Shown: positions 23,425-35,000, numbered from the stretch's first letter. The stretch: DNA of 36,700 nt from an uncultured Demequina sp. (GCA_937925595.1 CALALQ010000406.1:1-36700), one strand, 5' to 3'. Notes: a model not told the origin generated them from the sequence alone. Numbers and translations are program-made.

Positions 23425-24809
23425 GTTCGTTGAGGCCGCCTCGGCCATGGCCGTTCGATGCAGCCGGGAAGCCGAAGCGTCGCGTCGGGGTGCCGGGTAA
23501 TCGAGGCATCTACTGGCGAGCTGACGGACTCTTCGAGGTCGGCTACCGCGATGCTGACGGGCGGCTGCGCTGGCGTGGTCCATTCGAGACGATCTCGGCG
23601 GCGCGTGCTGAGCGTGGGGACGCTCGGGCAAAGGCACGGAGTGGCGACCGCGAGTCGGCCAATCCGCGGCTCAAGTTCGGTGAGGCCGCCGATCGCTGGC
23701 TCGCCGAGCAGGTCGTCGATCTGCGACGCCAGACGCGGGCGCGGTACGCGTCGCACGTGCGCAACCACCTGGCGCCGCGGTGGGGCCAGCGTCGGATGGA
23801 CGCCATCGACGTGACCGATGCCGCGCGCCTGGTGCGTGAGCTGCGCGCGGCCGGGCTCGCGGAGTCCAGCATCAGCGGTGTGCTCCAGGTCGCCAACCGC
23901 GTGTTCAAGTTCGCCCGCCGGCACTGTCGCTGGCGCGGTGAGAACCCGATCGAGCTGCTGGAGACGAGCGAGCGGCCGAAGGCCAGCGCGACGCGTGAGA
24001 GGCGCATCTTCGAGGGCGACGAGCTCGCGCAGGTCCTCGCGGCGTCATGGGAGCCATGGGCGACGATCCTCCGCCTGGCGCACGACGTCGGTGGCCGTGA
24101 GAGCGAGCTTCTCGGGCTGTGGTGGGAGAACCTCGACCTTCGCGATCCGGCGACCGCCACAATCCGCTTCACGCATCAGCTGGACCGCGAGGGCAACCGT
24201 GTGGCGCTGAAGACTGAGGAGAGCAAGGCCACGCTGCCGCTGCCGCGCGCGACGGTCCGAATGCTGCTCGAACACAAGGCACACACGAAGGCGCCGACGG
24301 GTCCTCGCTCGTTCGTGTTCGCGACGCGCGACGGCAAGCCGCTCGGTCAACGCAACCTCATGCGAGCGCTGTACCTCGCGCAGGAGCGTGCGCGGGACGG
24401 TGACGGACGGCCAACCTTCCCGGAGCTGTTCGTGCATGACGCTCGCGGGAACCTGGTGGTTGACGTCAACGGCGACTACGTGCGCGGCGACGTCAAGCGC
24501 TCCGAGCTGCGCCTGCCGACCTTCCATGCGCTTCGCCACGGCGCGGCGATGGACTGCGACGATGCGGAGGAGGCGCGCGATCTTCTGCGGCATAAGAACT
24601 CGAACGTCACACGGGCGATCTACCGCGCGCACTTCGGCGACCGCCAGCGCGAGCAGCTTCGGGCCCGGATGGAGGCGCGCATGGAAACCCGCGTGGAAAC
24701 TTCGATCGCGGATCAGACGCAGCCGGCGCCTGGACAGACGGACAGCGAGGTCGCGGATCTGCGCGAGAAACGCGCTCAAGGGAAACGGCGGCGACGCTCT
24801 CCGCGCTGA
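23421..24809 (+). CDS. tyrosine recombinase / integrase
   Basis: 462 aa. It has an arm-binding-type N-terminus, a SAM-like core-binding domain (about 90-180), and a catalytic domain with the full set R226, K269, H369-x-x-R372, H391 and nucleophile Y401. A segment of about 40 residues before the HxxR box is longer than in compact integrases. Its ATG overlaps the xis stop (ATGA), and its TGA ends on the first base of the attR core, so the gene and its target site are physically joined. The 3' end also contains the right arm-type repeats. It is expected to recombine attP with the tRNA-Thr 3' end. Confidence 0.96.
   Translation: MSSLRPPRPWPFDAAGKPKRRVGVPGNRGIYWRADGLFEVGYRDADGRLRWRGPFETISAARAERGDARAKARSGDRESANPRLKFGEAADRWLAEQVVDLRRQTRARYASHVRNHLAPRWGQRRMDAIDVTDAARLVRELRAAGLAESSISGVLQVANRVFKFARRHCRWRGENPIELLETSERPKASATRERRIFEGDELAQVLAASWEPWATILRLAHDVGGRESELLGLWWENLDLRDPATATIRFTHQLDREGNRVALKTEESKATLPLPRATVRMLLEHKAHTKAPTGPRSFVFATRDGKPLGQRNLMRALYLAQERARDGDGRPTFPELFVHDARGNLVVDVNGDYVRGDVKRSELRLPTFHALRHGAAMDCDDAEEARDLLRHKNSNVTRAIYRAHFGDRQREQLRARMEARMETRVETSIADQTQPAPGQTDSEVADLREKRAQGKRRRRSPR
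24681..24704 (+). repeat. candidate integrase arm-type site, right arm
   Basis: ATGGAAAC, 5 nt, then TGGAAACTTCG inside the integrase 3' coding region, 104 bp before attR. It matches the left-arm copy at 15893-15915 except for the spacer (12-bp rather than 11-bp period). Confidence 0.5.
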
Positions 24810-24851
24810 TGGTAAGGAAGGGGTCGCCGGTTCGAGTCCGGCAGAGGGCTC
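24809..24851 (+). repeat. attR core, partial tRNA-Thr
   Basis: Exact 43-bp copy of the tRNA-Thr 3' half. It lacks the acceptor 5' strand, D arm and 5' anticodon stem, so it is not a functional tRNA. It marks the right end of the element; chromosomal (or older island) DNA resumes at 24852. Confidence 0.95.
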
Positions 24852-24986
24852 CTCAACACGCCCTGCGCGCTCTCAGGCCGGTCCTGGTCACCGGCTTCCG
24901 AAGCGCGGCTGCAGGCTCCAGCGTCCCGCCTCGAGGACGCCGCGGTTCTACGACCGCAACCGATGCCGTCCGTGCATGAGCAGCGT

Positions 24987-25436
24987 TCAGCCGTCGTGTT
25001 GCATCGGCGCAAACTCGTCGACACCGAATTGGCCCAGCAGCTGCGCCATCAGCCCGGCTGCCTGCGCCCCGTAACCGCTCTCCGCAATCCTTCGAATTGG
25101 CGACGGGCAGCCGAAGATCTTCAGGCGCCCGAATCCGTCCCAGTCGGTCTCGGTGTAGTTGACCGCCTGAGCGGCCCAAGCGGTAAACCGACGGGTGTCG
25201 ACGCTGCGCTCGTCGGCAATCTTGAACTCGACGCCGAACGCCGGACGATCGTCCTTCCACGGCTCCGGATCCTTAGGGACGAGCGCGGCGTCGAGTCGGA
25301 AGCGACGGCCGGACCAGTGCGTTCCCTGAAGCTCCTCGTGAACGACGCACCACGTCCCGAGCTTGTCGAGCACGCACGTTGCGAGTGCAGCTTCGGTCTC
25401 GATCGGCGGTAGCGGCAGACGGCGTTCGTCGATCAT
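24987..25436 (-). CDS. PD-(D/E)xK nuclease-like small protein, function unknown
   Basis: 149 aa from ATG 25436; the frame stays open to a GTG at 25634 (215 aa), and neither start has a clear ribosome binding site. Acidic residues E34/E35 in a helix, D49 in FRLDAAL and E70-F-K72 in FGVEFKIADE follow the E...D...ExK order of PD-(D/E)xK nucleases. A conserved-looking aromatic segment, FTAWAAQAVNYTETDWDGFG, comes next. The core beta strands around D49 and E70 are short but plausible. It is divergent from the helicase gene and just outside attR. The nuclease assignment is inferred from motif order only. Confidence 0.6.
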   Translation of the reverse strand: MIDERRLPLPPIETEAALATCVLDKLGTWCVVHEELQGTHWSGRRFRLDAALVPKDPEPWKDDRPAFGVEFKIADERSVDTRRFTAWAAQAVNYTETDWDGFGRLKIFGCPSPIRRIAESGYGAQAAGLMAQLLGQFGVDEFAPMQHDG

Positions 25437-25748
25437 CGCGTGAGAGTTGCACGGCGCAGGGCTCGCGGATCCGTTGCCGAGGCGCTCAACGCGCCGCTGC
25501 GTGATCGCAGCAATCAACTCGATGTCCGTGTCGTCGTGGAGCACGACGACACCCGCGCATCGCGGCGGTTGGCGGCTCCCGCATTCCGTGTCCGTCGCGC
25601 GCAGCACCTGCCACCACTTGCAGCCGCCGACCACCGAATACTCTGAACAGTGCCTAAGTGAGTGAGCGCCTCAGCGCACGTCGCGAAACGGATGCAGTTC
25701 TGACCTCTGTATCCGGTCGAGCCGACCCCGCCGGTAGTTTCTGCCGCC
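25437..25748. other. divergent intergenic region between nuclease-like and helicase genes
   Basis: 312 bp. Its left two thirds can be read as an N-terminal extension of the nuclease-like gene (open frame to 25634, mostly G/C third positions). The right third, from about 25640, is lower in GC and probably carries the helicase promoter. No tRNA, repeat or further small ORF was found. Confidence 0.4.
25735..25740 (+). promoter_or_regulatory. possible -10 box for a leaderless helicase mRNA
   Basis: TAGTTT fits the TANNNT pattern and ends 8 nt before the GTG at 25749, which has no Shine-Dalgarno. Such spacing is typical of leaderless transcripts in actinobacteria. No good -35 is visible. Confidence 0.3.
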
Positions 25749-28700
25749 GTGACTGACCTGAGGCCTGGTCTCCGCGACGAATTGCTCACTGCGGCGATAA
25801 GGGACGCGCTGTCGCAGGTCGACGAGGAACTCATCGAGTTGGCGGCGCTGGAAGGCGCCGAGGCGCCGGAGCGGTTGGCACGGCACGTCGGACTCGTCGT
25901 CCGTCGCGTCCTCGAGCGCATGCGCGACGAAGATGCTCCCGCTGAGGCGCAGGCGCTCGTCGTCAACGAACTCATTGGCGCCCTGTCTGACGAGGATGCA
26001 ATCCGCCTGCCACCGTCGGTGCTAACTGGCGTTCGACGGTCGGCCGAAGGGCTCGGCACTTCGATCTTGCCAACAAGCCCGATGATCGCGCTCTCAGCCA
26101 ACGAGCTGTTGGTCAACGGCCACTCACAGCCGGCGATCGGCCAGCAGATCCGCAGCGAACTTCCAAGCGCGGTTGACGTCGACTTCTTAGTGAGCTTCGT
26201 CCGCTGGACCGGCGTGCGCACCCTCGTCGACGATCTCGCCCAGGTCGTTGAACGCGGAGGGCGCGTGCGGGTCATCACGACGACCTACATGAGCGCCACC
26301 GAACCGAAAGCGCTCGACGAGCTCGCAAAGTGCGGCGCTGAGGTGCGCGTCGACTACGAGGCCGACCGCACAAAGCTTCACGCTAAAGCATGGATCATTC
26401 ACCGTCCCGGCGGTCTCACCACCGCCTTTCTGGGTTCGTCGAACATCTCCTATGCCGCGCTTCACCAGGGAATGGAGTGGAATATCCGCCTCAGCGAGGT
26501 AGCCACCGCGTCACTTGTGGAGCGGATGCGCGCGACGTTCGAGACGTACTGGGCAAACGAGGCCTTCGAACCCTACGACCCCGCGCAAGACAGCCAGCGC
26601 CTTCGCGAGGCACTTGATCGACAGCGTCGGGTGAAGCGACGCAATCTGGGCGGCGGCTTCGTGGCCTTCGACGTCACGCCTAAGCCACATCAGGCACGCA
26701 TGCTGGAACAGCTGCAAGCGCAGCGCGACCGCCACGACCGCCACCGCAACCTGCTCGTCGCGGCAACAGGCACCGGCAAGACTGTTATGGCCGCGCTTGA
26801 CTACCGCCGACTCTGCGACCACCTCGGCCGCAAGCCATCGCTCCTGTTTGTCGCTCATCGCCGGCGGATCCTCGATCAGAGCCGCGCGACGTACGCCACC
26901 GTCCTCAAGGACCCCGACTTCGGAGAAGTACTCGGCGACGGCGAAGTGCCGCTCATCGGCCGCCACGTGTTCGCCATGGTGCAGTCGCTGAACAACTCCG
27001 CGGTTGCGGCCCTCGACCCGCAGACGTATGAGGTCGTCGTCATCGATGAGGTGCACCATGCTTCCGCGCCGAGCTACCGCGGGCTGCTCGAACACCTCCG
27101 GCCGACCGAGCTCTTAGGTCTGACGGCAACCCCAGAGCGCATGGACGGCGAGGACATCACGCGATGGTTCGGGCACCGAACGGCCGTTGAGCTGCGGCTC
27201 TGGGAAGCCATCGACGACGGCTACCTTGCACCGTTTCAGTACTTCGGCGTCCACGACGACATCGATCTCTCCACTCTCGAGTGGCGCCGCGGTGGGTATC
27301 GCACCGAGGACCTCGATCGGATCTTCACTGGCGACGACGCCCGAGTCATGCGGCTCCTACGAGCGCTCGACCGCATCTTGCTCGATACCGGGCAGATGCG
27401 CGCGCTCGGTTTCTGCGTCTCAGTCGCCCACGCGAGGTACATGGCACGCGCCTTCACCGAACGTGGGCTCCCGAGCGCAGCCCTATCAGGTGAGACCGAC
27501 AGTGCGGAACGCGACTCGGCTCTGCGAAAACTCGAACAAGGCGACCTCCGCTGCGTCTTCAGCGTCGACGTTCTCGGTGAGGGCGTGGACGTTCCCTCCG
27601 TAGACACGGTGCTCCTGCTTCGTCCCACACAGTCCGCCACCGTCCTGACGCAACAGATAGGTCGCGGCTTGCGTGAGCACCAGAACAAGGCAACGCTCAC
27701 CGTCGTTGATCTCATCGGCCAGCAACACCGCCGATTTCGCTTCGACACCAAGCTCCGGGCGCTTCTCGATCCGCGCAACGGCAGGCTTACGGAGCAGGTC
27801 GAGCAAGACTTCCCGTACCTCCCAGCAGGTTGCGAGATCAAGCTCGACCGCATGAGCCGCGAGGTCATTCTCCACAGCCTTCGTACCGCCGCCGGCTCCG
27901 GCACATGGTCAGTGCTTGTCGACGACCTGCGACGCCTGGGCGCCGTCTCGCTCAACACCTTTCTTGAGGAAACCGAACGCGGGCTGGGCGATCTCTATAG
28001 AGGCCGCGACCGCACCTGGACTCGGCTCCGTCGCGACGCCGGCCTGTCCGTCGCAACTGGCGATCGACACGAAAGCGCGCTTCTTCGAGCCGTCCACCGG
28101 CTTCTCCACGTCGACGACGTAGATCGCGTACAGACGTATCGCCGGCTGTTGTCGTCGTCGAAGCCGCCAACGAACCTGACCGCGCATGACACGCGTCTCC
28201 TGAGCATGCTTGCCCTCGGCATCTTCGGCCGGCGGCACAGCTTCGCAAGTCTTGACGAGGCCGTACAGACGATGTGGAACAACCAGGCGGCACGCGAAGA
28301 ACTCGTGGAGGTCTTCGACATCCTCGGCGAAGAAGCCGACATCGCCACACACCCGCTTGACGTTCATCCGCTTCAAGTGCACGCACGCTACACGCGCGAC
28401 GAGGCCCTCCTGGCGTTAGGTGATGGCACCTTTGAGAAGCCGCCCACATCCCGGGAGGGCGTCCGCTGGTTGAGCGACCTCCGTACCGACGTCCTCTTCG
28501 TCACTCTGCGCAAGAGCGAGCGACGCTACTCCCCGTCAACTCGCTACCGCGACTACGCGCTCTCGTCCCGGCTGTTCCACTGGGAGTCGCAGAGCACGAC
28601 AAGCGCTAACAGCCCAACCGGCCGTCGCTACCGCCAACAGCAGCAAGCGGGCACGCACATTCTGCTGTTCGTACGCGAGAGCCCGACACTCGCCAACGGT

Positions 28701-28838
28701 GCCGGGGCGCCGTTCACCCTGCTGGGGCCGGCGACATTCGTGAAAGCCCGAGGCGAGCGTCCGATTCAGATCACATGGCGTCTGCACGAGCCGATGCCCG
28801 AGTCGCTGCTCGAGGTAGCGCGGCTCGTCGCCGCCTAG
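25749..28838 (+). CDS. PLD-like/superfamily 2 helicase/DUF3427 protein
   Basis: 1029 aa. Residues of about 105-270 form a PLD-like domain with one HxK motif (H211-A-K213) and GSSN near 229; the usual Asp of HxKxxxxD is His here. An SF2 helicase core follows: Walker A ATGTGKT (339-345), DEVH box at 433-436, LTATPER, then the C-lobe with DVLGEGVDVP and QQIGRGLR. The C-terminal 300 residues match the DUF3427 pattern (RYSPSTRYRDYALSSRLFHW, ILLFVRES, ITWRLHEP). Proteins of this architecture often lie near restriction or other defence genes. DNA processing in antiphage defence is inferred. The codons are less G/C-biased than in the flanking chromosomal genes, suggesting transfer. Confidence 0.9.
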   Translation: MTDLRPGLRDELLTAAIRDALSQVDEELIELAALEGAEAPERLARHVGLVVRRVLERMRDEDAPAEAQALVVNELIGALSDEDAIRLPPSVLTGVRRSAEGLGTSILPTSPMIALSANELLVNGHSQPAIGQQIRSELPSAVDVDFLVSFVRWTGVRTLVDDLAQVVERGGRVRVITTTYMSATEPKALDELAKCGAEVRVDYEADRTKLHAKAWIIHRPGGLTTAFLGSSNISYAALHQGMEWNIRLSEVATASLVERMRATFETYWANEAFEPYDPAQDSQRLREALDRQRRVKRRNLGGGFVAFDVTPKPHQARMLEQLQAQRDRHDRHRNLLVAATGTGKTVMAALDYRRLCDHLGRKPSLLFVAHRRRILDQSRATYATVLKDPDFGEVLGDGEVPLIGRHVFAMVQSLNNSAVAALDPQTYEVVVIDEVHHASAPSYRGLLEHLRPTELLGLTATPERMDGEDITRWFGHRTAVELRLWEAIDDGYLAPFQYFGVHDDIDLSTLEWRRGGYRTEDLDRIFTGDDARVMRLLRALDRILLDTGQMRALGFCVSVAHARYMARAFTERGLPSAALSGETDSAERDSALRKLEQGDLRCVFSVDVLGEGVDVPSVDTVLLLRPTQSATVLTQQIGRGLREHQNKATLTVVDLIGQQHRRFRFDTKLRALLDPRNGRLTEQVEQDFPYLPAGCEIKLDRMSREVILHSLRTAAGSGTWSVLVDDLRRLGAVSLNTFLEETERGLGDLYRGRDRTWTRLRRDAGLSVATGDRHESALLRAVHRLLHVDDVDRVQTYRRLLSSSKPPTNLTAHDTRLLSMLALGIFGRRHSFASLDEAVQTMWNNQAAREELVEVFDILGEEADIATHPLDVHPLQVHARYTRDEALLALGDGTFEKPPTSREGVRWLSDLRTDVLFVTLRKSERRYSPSTRYRDYALSSRLFHWESQSTTSANSPTGRRYRQQQQAGTHILLFVRESPTLANGAGAPFTLLGPATFVKARGERPIQITWRLHEPMPESLLEVARLVAA

Positions 28839-28870
28839 CGACGCGCAGTTCCTCGAACGGTTGCTTTCGG

Positions 28871-28899
28871 CTGGCGCCTCCGACGGTCTCGGGCGCCAG
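28871..28899 (+). terminator. candidate terminator hairpin after the helicase gene
   Basis: CTGGCGCC and GGCGCCAG form a perfect 8-bp stem with a 13-nt loop, starting 33 nt after the helicase stop. There is no T-run, as is common in high-GC actinobacteria, so it could also be a bidirectional hairpin. Confidence 0.45.
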
Positions 28900-29085
28900 T
28901 AGGTGGGCACCGCGGCTCCGGGCGGACTGGCGGCCGTCGAGCACGCAGCATCGACACGTAGGGCAGCGCCGGCGGGGTCCGCACGCTGAACGCCCAGCTG
29001 CGGGTAGCCAGAAGCGCTCCTCCGGGAGATGGAGATTGGACCGTCCCGAAACCGGTTCGTCCGTTTCTCTCGACAGGTCCCCTGT

Positions 29086-32000
29086 ATGCCCAAGTCCTCC
29101 CCGTTCGGCCGCGTGTCCGCGGCCGCTCTCTTGGCACTGTCGCTCGCGTTCGCGGCGCTCCCCTTCGCCGCGAACACCGACGCCGCCGCCCAGACCAAGC
29201 GCTCGACCGCGAAGCCCGCGGCCGCGAAGCTCCAGCGCACCGCTCCTGTCCCCCGCGCCCAGCAGGCCGCCCGCAACAAGCTTCGCGACCAACTCGGCCG
29301 CGCCGGGCTCGTTCAGACCGACAAACGCACCGGCGGCGTGCGCGCCGCCGCCAAGCTCGACGGCTTCCTCACGAAGCCGAACCGAGGCGCCCGCGCCGCG
29401 ATCATCGCCCTCGACTACGTCAAGCAGCACCGCGACGCGTTCGGGCTCTCGAACGAAGCCCTCAGCACCCTGAAGCTCGAGGACGAGACCCGCTCGAACG
29501 GGATCACGCACCTGCGCTGGGTCCAGCGCATCGACGGCGTGTCGTTCATCGACGGTGACCTGCGCGCGTCGGTCACCCAGGATGGCCGGCTCCTCCACAT
29601 CACCGGCGGAGCGCACCCGAGCCTGACCAACGTCGACACGACGCCGAACGTCACGCGCGAGCAGGCGATCGACGCCGCGAAGGGCGAGAGCGCCTCGCTC
29701 GTCATCACGACCGCGACCGGCACGCCCAGACTCGCCTGGCGCGTCGTCCGCACCACGACGACCAAGGCCGAGGACGTCCTGATCGACGCCCACACCCAGC
29801 AGCAGCTCCGCCGCACGGACCGCCTGAGCGACGCGATCGGCACGGCCTACCGCCACTACCCCGGCGCGCCCCAAGGCGGTTCACCGGAGACCGTCCAGCT
29901 CGACGACTGGCTACTGACCGCGGCCCCGAGCGATCTCACCCACGGCAAGCAGGCAACCGTGACCGCCGACGTCAACGGCAACGACACCATCGACGCCAAC
30001 GAGCAGATCTACGCCAAGCCCGACGGCTCGTTCGAGCACGCCCGCTACGCCTGGCGCAACCCGTTCTGTCCGCCCGCCGGCTGCTCGTGGGATCCGCGCC
30101 TGCCGTACTCGTACGAGGTCAACCAGAACCACTTCGGAACGCAGGCGTTCGTCTCCATCCACCGCTTCGCCGACCACCTCGCCCAGCCGCCGATCCAGTT
30201 CGAAGGGTTCACCAACAACGGCCGCATCGACGCCCGCGTCCTCGTCAACGCAGAAGGCCGCAACGGCGGCATCCCCGTCAACAACGCGTCGATGTTCACG
30301 CCGCCGGCGCCGCAGTCGCCGCAGATGCGGATGTACCTGTGGAAGGACACGGGCCAGGGCTACACCTCCGGGCACGCGTCCGACGACGCCTCCGTCGTCC
30401 ATCACGAGCACGCCCACGGCTTCGTGCAGCGCACCGTGACCGACGCGCAGGGTTGGGGCGCGCTGACACTGCGCCAGTCGAAGGCGCTGGACGAGGGCCT
30501 GGCCGACGTCTACGCCCTCGACTTCCTCGTCGGCGAGGGGCTGATCACGGACACGCCCACCCCCGGCGAGGTCCGCGTCGCGCCGTTCCTGGACCCCAAG
30601 GGCAAGGCGCGCACGATGCCGATCGACTGCCCGACAACCGCCACCACGGCGCCCTGCAAGAACGGCTACACCTTCAAGGCTCTCGGCAACGTCGACCCCG
30701 ACGGCCCCGAGGAGCACGCCGACGGCGAGGTGATGGCCCAGACGCTGTGGGACCTGCGCACCCGCCTCGACGACCCCGAGCGCTTCCGGCTCCTGCTCAC
30801 CGAAGCACTCCGGATGGTCCCGATCGAGCCCACCTTCCTCGACCTGCGCAACGCGATCCTGCTCGCCGACACGGCGACGGGCGGCACGCACCGCACCGCG
30901 ATCTGGGCGACGTTCGCCCAGCGCGGCATGGGCTTCTACGCGTCCACCCAGGACGGCAACGACGTCGATCCCACCGAGAACTTCGATACCCCGCCCACAA
31001 CCGGCACCGCGACCCTGCGCGGCACGATCCGCGACCGCGAGAGCGGCGAGCTGCTCCCCGGCGCGCGCGTCCGCCTCGCCGGACACGAGACCACCGACGG
31101 CGCGCTCAACGGACTGAGGGCCACGACGGACGAGAACGGCCGGTACGAGATCACGAACGTCCCGCCCGGCACCTACCCCGGCCTGACGGTCGCCCGCGAC
31201 GGCTTCGAGACCACCGTCAAGGACAACGTGATCATCGACGGCAACGGCGGCACGGCCGGCGTCACGCTCCGCAAGAACTGGGCGCACTTCGGCTGGCACT
31301 CGACCATCACCGACGCCGAGGGCCCCGACCACACCGACGAGGGCTGCGGCCCCAACGCCGCGATCGACGGCGAGCCGCTCACCGGCTGGGCGGTCGAGAC
31401 CGCGCCCGAGCGCTCGTTCACGCTCTGGCTGCCGGAGGAGGTCCGGCTCACGTCGGTCGCGATCGTCCCGCGCCCCGGCTGCGGCCTGGGCGAATCAGCG
31501 CTCCCCGAGACGATCACGGTTGAATCCTCGGGCAACCGCGGCCTCGTCTGGAACGACGTCGGCACGCTCCAGCCCGCCGGCAAGGGTATGCACGACGCCC
31601 ACGAGCTGCGCCCCACCGCGCCGCTCGAGAACGTCCGCCAGCTCAGGATCACCCTGCGCGCCCGCACCGACCAGGGCCCCTACCTCGGCCTCGGCGACCT
31701 GCGCGTGTTCGCGACGACCAACGTCGCCCCCCGCGCCTCGTTCTCCTTCACCCCCAGCAACCCGGAGGTGATGGACCGGATCGAGCTCGACGCGCGCAGC
31801 TCGACCCCCGGCTCGCACCCGATCGTCGCCTACCGCTGGGACTTCCACGGCGACGGCCGCTACGACACGCCCTGGCAGACCACGCCGGACATGACCGACA
31901 TCGCCGGCTTCCCCGGCCGCAAGACGATCGCGCTTCAGATCAAGGACGCGGCGGGCGAGACGGACACGGTCCGCCACACGTTCTGGGTCGGGCGCAGCGT

Positions 32001-35000
32001 CGAGATCTCCGACCTCGGCGCGCTCGACGGCAACAACGCCTCGCGCGCGATCTTCCCCACGCGCAACGGCACGATCGCCGGCTCGTCACACACCGGCGAC
32101 GCGCAGGCGAAGCAGGCCGCCCGCTACCGCGGCGGCGCGTGGGAGCGCCTGGAGCCGCTGCAGAACACGCCCGCCCCGCACAGCGTCGCCTATCAGTCCA
32201 ACGACGCGGATCAGACCGTCGGCTTCTCTGCGCCCTCGGCGACCGGCGACGAGCGCGCCGTGCTGTGGACCGGCACCACCCCGACCGACCTCGGCACGTT
32301 CGGCGGCCGCCGCTCCCAGGCGATCGGCATCAACGCCAGCGGCACGATCGTCGGCTTCGCCTACGACGAGCAGCAGCAACCGCGCGCCTTCATCAAGCGC
32401 CCGGGCGGCCCGTTGGAGGACATCCAGGAGCTCGCGGGCATCCCCGAGCACGAGCGCAAACCGTCGATGGCGACGAAGATCAACGACGACGGCAGCGTCG
32501 TCGGCTGCCTGCAGTTCGAGAACTACGCCTGCACGGGCGACGCCGCGTTCATCTTCAAGAACAACACGCTCACGCGGCTGTCGTCCCTGGACGGCAACGC
32601 CGCCGCGCTGCACGTCACCAACGGCGACTGGCCCGTGGGCTGGTCGGAGACGCTGGGCGGCACCCACGCGGTCCAGTGGATCGGCACGATCCCGCTCGAC
32701 CTCGGCACGCTCGGCGGCCCCAACTCCTCCGCGCTGGCCCTCAACGGCCCCACGATCGTCGGGTACGCCGAGGACGGCTTCGGCCGCCGCCGCGCCACCA
32801 AGTGGGAGGCCGAGGAGCCCACGGACCTCAACGACCTCGTCCGCGACACGGGCTGGGTGCTGGAGGAAGCCGAGGGCATCAATGAGCGCGGCGAGGTCAC
32901 CGGCACCGGCCTGATCGACGGCGAGCGCCACGGCTTCATGCTCAACCTCGGCCCGTGCCGCGTTTGCGTCGAGGACGTCGAGTTCGAGGAGCGCGACGTC
33001 CCCTCGACCGACTGGAAGCCGGTCGGGACCGACGGCACCGTGGACGGCAACCTCGTCCGCATCACGGCGACCGTCCGCAACGACGACGACCAGCCGCACA
33101 TCTTCCGCGTCCGTTTCGCCGACCAGGACACGGACGAAGAGCTCCCCGGCTCGGGCGAGACGGTGGCGCTGAACCCGGGCGAGCACGAGCGCGTCCAGCT
33201 CGAATGGGACACGGACGGACTCGCGTGGGACGCCGGCAAGCCGATGCCGGCCCGCGTGATCCGCGTCCAGGCCAAGCTCGGCCACACGGTCTACGACACG
33301 CACCGCGCGGCGCTCGACGTCCGTCCGCGCCCGCTGGTGCTCGTTCACGGCATGCTCGCCGACGCCGCCACCTGGTCGGAGTACCGCGGCTTCGCCGAGC
33401 GGGCGCACCCGGGCTGGGAGGCGTTCGCGGTCGGTGACGGGCGCGCGCCCGGCACGATGCGCACCGGCGACTGGTTCGCGCTCACGCAGCGCCCGTACAC
33501 GATCGCGAGCAACGCCCGCATCCTCGCGGAGTACGTGCGCGGCGTGCGCGACCAGGAGGACGCCGAGTACGTCGACCTCGTCGCGCACTCGATGGGCGGC
33601 CTGATCTCGCGCCAGTACATCCAGGACCACATGCCGGCCTCGCCCGACCCGGAGCGGTCGATCGTGCGGCACCTGGTGCAGATCGGCACGCCGAACATGG
33701 GCTCGCCGTGCGCGGACACGATCACCACGCCGCAGACCGCGGAGCTGCGCACGGACTCGGTGGAGCGGTTCAACCGCGCGGTCACCGACCGCCGCAACGT
33801 CAAGTTCTCGATCTTCGCGGGCGACCCGAGCCTGGCGACGTGCCTCTCGCCGGAAGTGGGGGATGGCGTCGTGCCGCTCTCCAGCGCCCTGTGGGAGATC
33901 GAGGACGCCGAAGTGGACGGCATCCTGCACACGTCGATGACCGGCTCCGGCACGGTGTTCTCGTCCTACGTGCGCCCGCGCCTGGACGGCCGCAACCCGA
34001 CCGGCAAGCGCAGCAAGCGCGCGGTCGAGGAGCCGGTGCCGGGCCGCACCCGCACGTTCCTCGCGCGCGAGGACGTGACCGTTCCGGCCCGCGGCCACGT
34101 CGACGTGCCGGTGAACGTCGACGCCATCGGCACCCTGACCGCCGACCTGCTCGCCGGCCCGCACGTCAGTGCCGAGCTGCGCGCGCCGGACGGCACGACG
34201 GTCGCGAGCACGCAGGACACCGCGCTGTTCCGCACCCTCAGCACCGAGGACAGCGAGCCGGGCCGCTGGACCGTGCGCCTGCACAGCGCGGCGGACCGCC
34301 CGAGCCTGGCGAGCGTTGCCGTCCAGCTCCAGGGCGACCCGTGGGACGTGGACGTCGCGCTCGGCGGGAGGACGTCCGGGGGCGTGCCGATCGTCGCCGC
34401 GATCGGCCGCGGCCGGCACCGGCTCACGAGCGTCGAGGTGACGCTGGAGGAGCCGCGCGTGCGCCTGGTCGACGATGGTCGGCACGGCGACGGCGCGGCC
34501 GGCGACGGCTGCTTCGGCGGCGTCGCGGATCTCCCCGAGGGCCCGCAGGTCCTGGCCGTCTCCGCCCGCACGCAGACCGCGAGCCGCCGGCACGAGACGT
34601 GGGTGGACGTGCGCGCGGGGGAGGCCGGCGTGACCTGCCCGCCGCAGTTCGGGCCGGGCGAGATCGTCTACCTCGCCGGGATCGAGCCGTTCTACGGCGA
34701 GTCGGTCCAGGACGGCCGCGTGCAGCGGTTCGGGAACTTCCCGCAGCGCATCGGGCGCTTCTCGTTCTCGCCCGACGGCGAGCACGTCGCCTACGACGAG
34801 CGCGGCCGGGTGCTGATCGTGGCGCCGGTCGACGGCGACGAGGAGGTCACCGTGCTCGCCGAGAGCGAGTGGGGTGACCGCAAGAACCCGGTGTTCTCGC
34901 CCGACGGCAAGCGGCTCGCCTACGCGACCGACTGCGGCTTCGACCGCCCGGAGGAGAGCGACCCGTGCGGGCTCGGCGTGATGGACATCGCGACGCGCGC

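Noticed and set aside
24809..24851. Second tRNA-Thr gene
   Set aside because: Only the 3' half is present (from the anticodon loop); there is no acceptor 5' strand or D arm. It is the attR repeat.
28839..29085. Third att copy marking an older tandem element around the helicase
   Set aside because: No match to the tRNA-Thr 3' half (TTCGAGTCCGGCAGAGGGC) could be found in this gap; only a hairpin is present.
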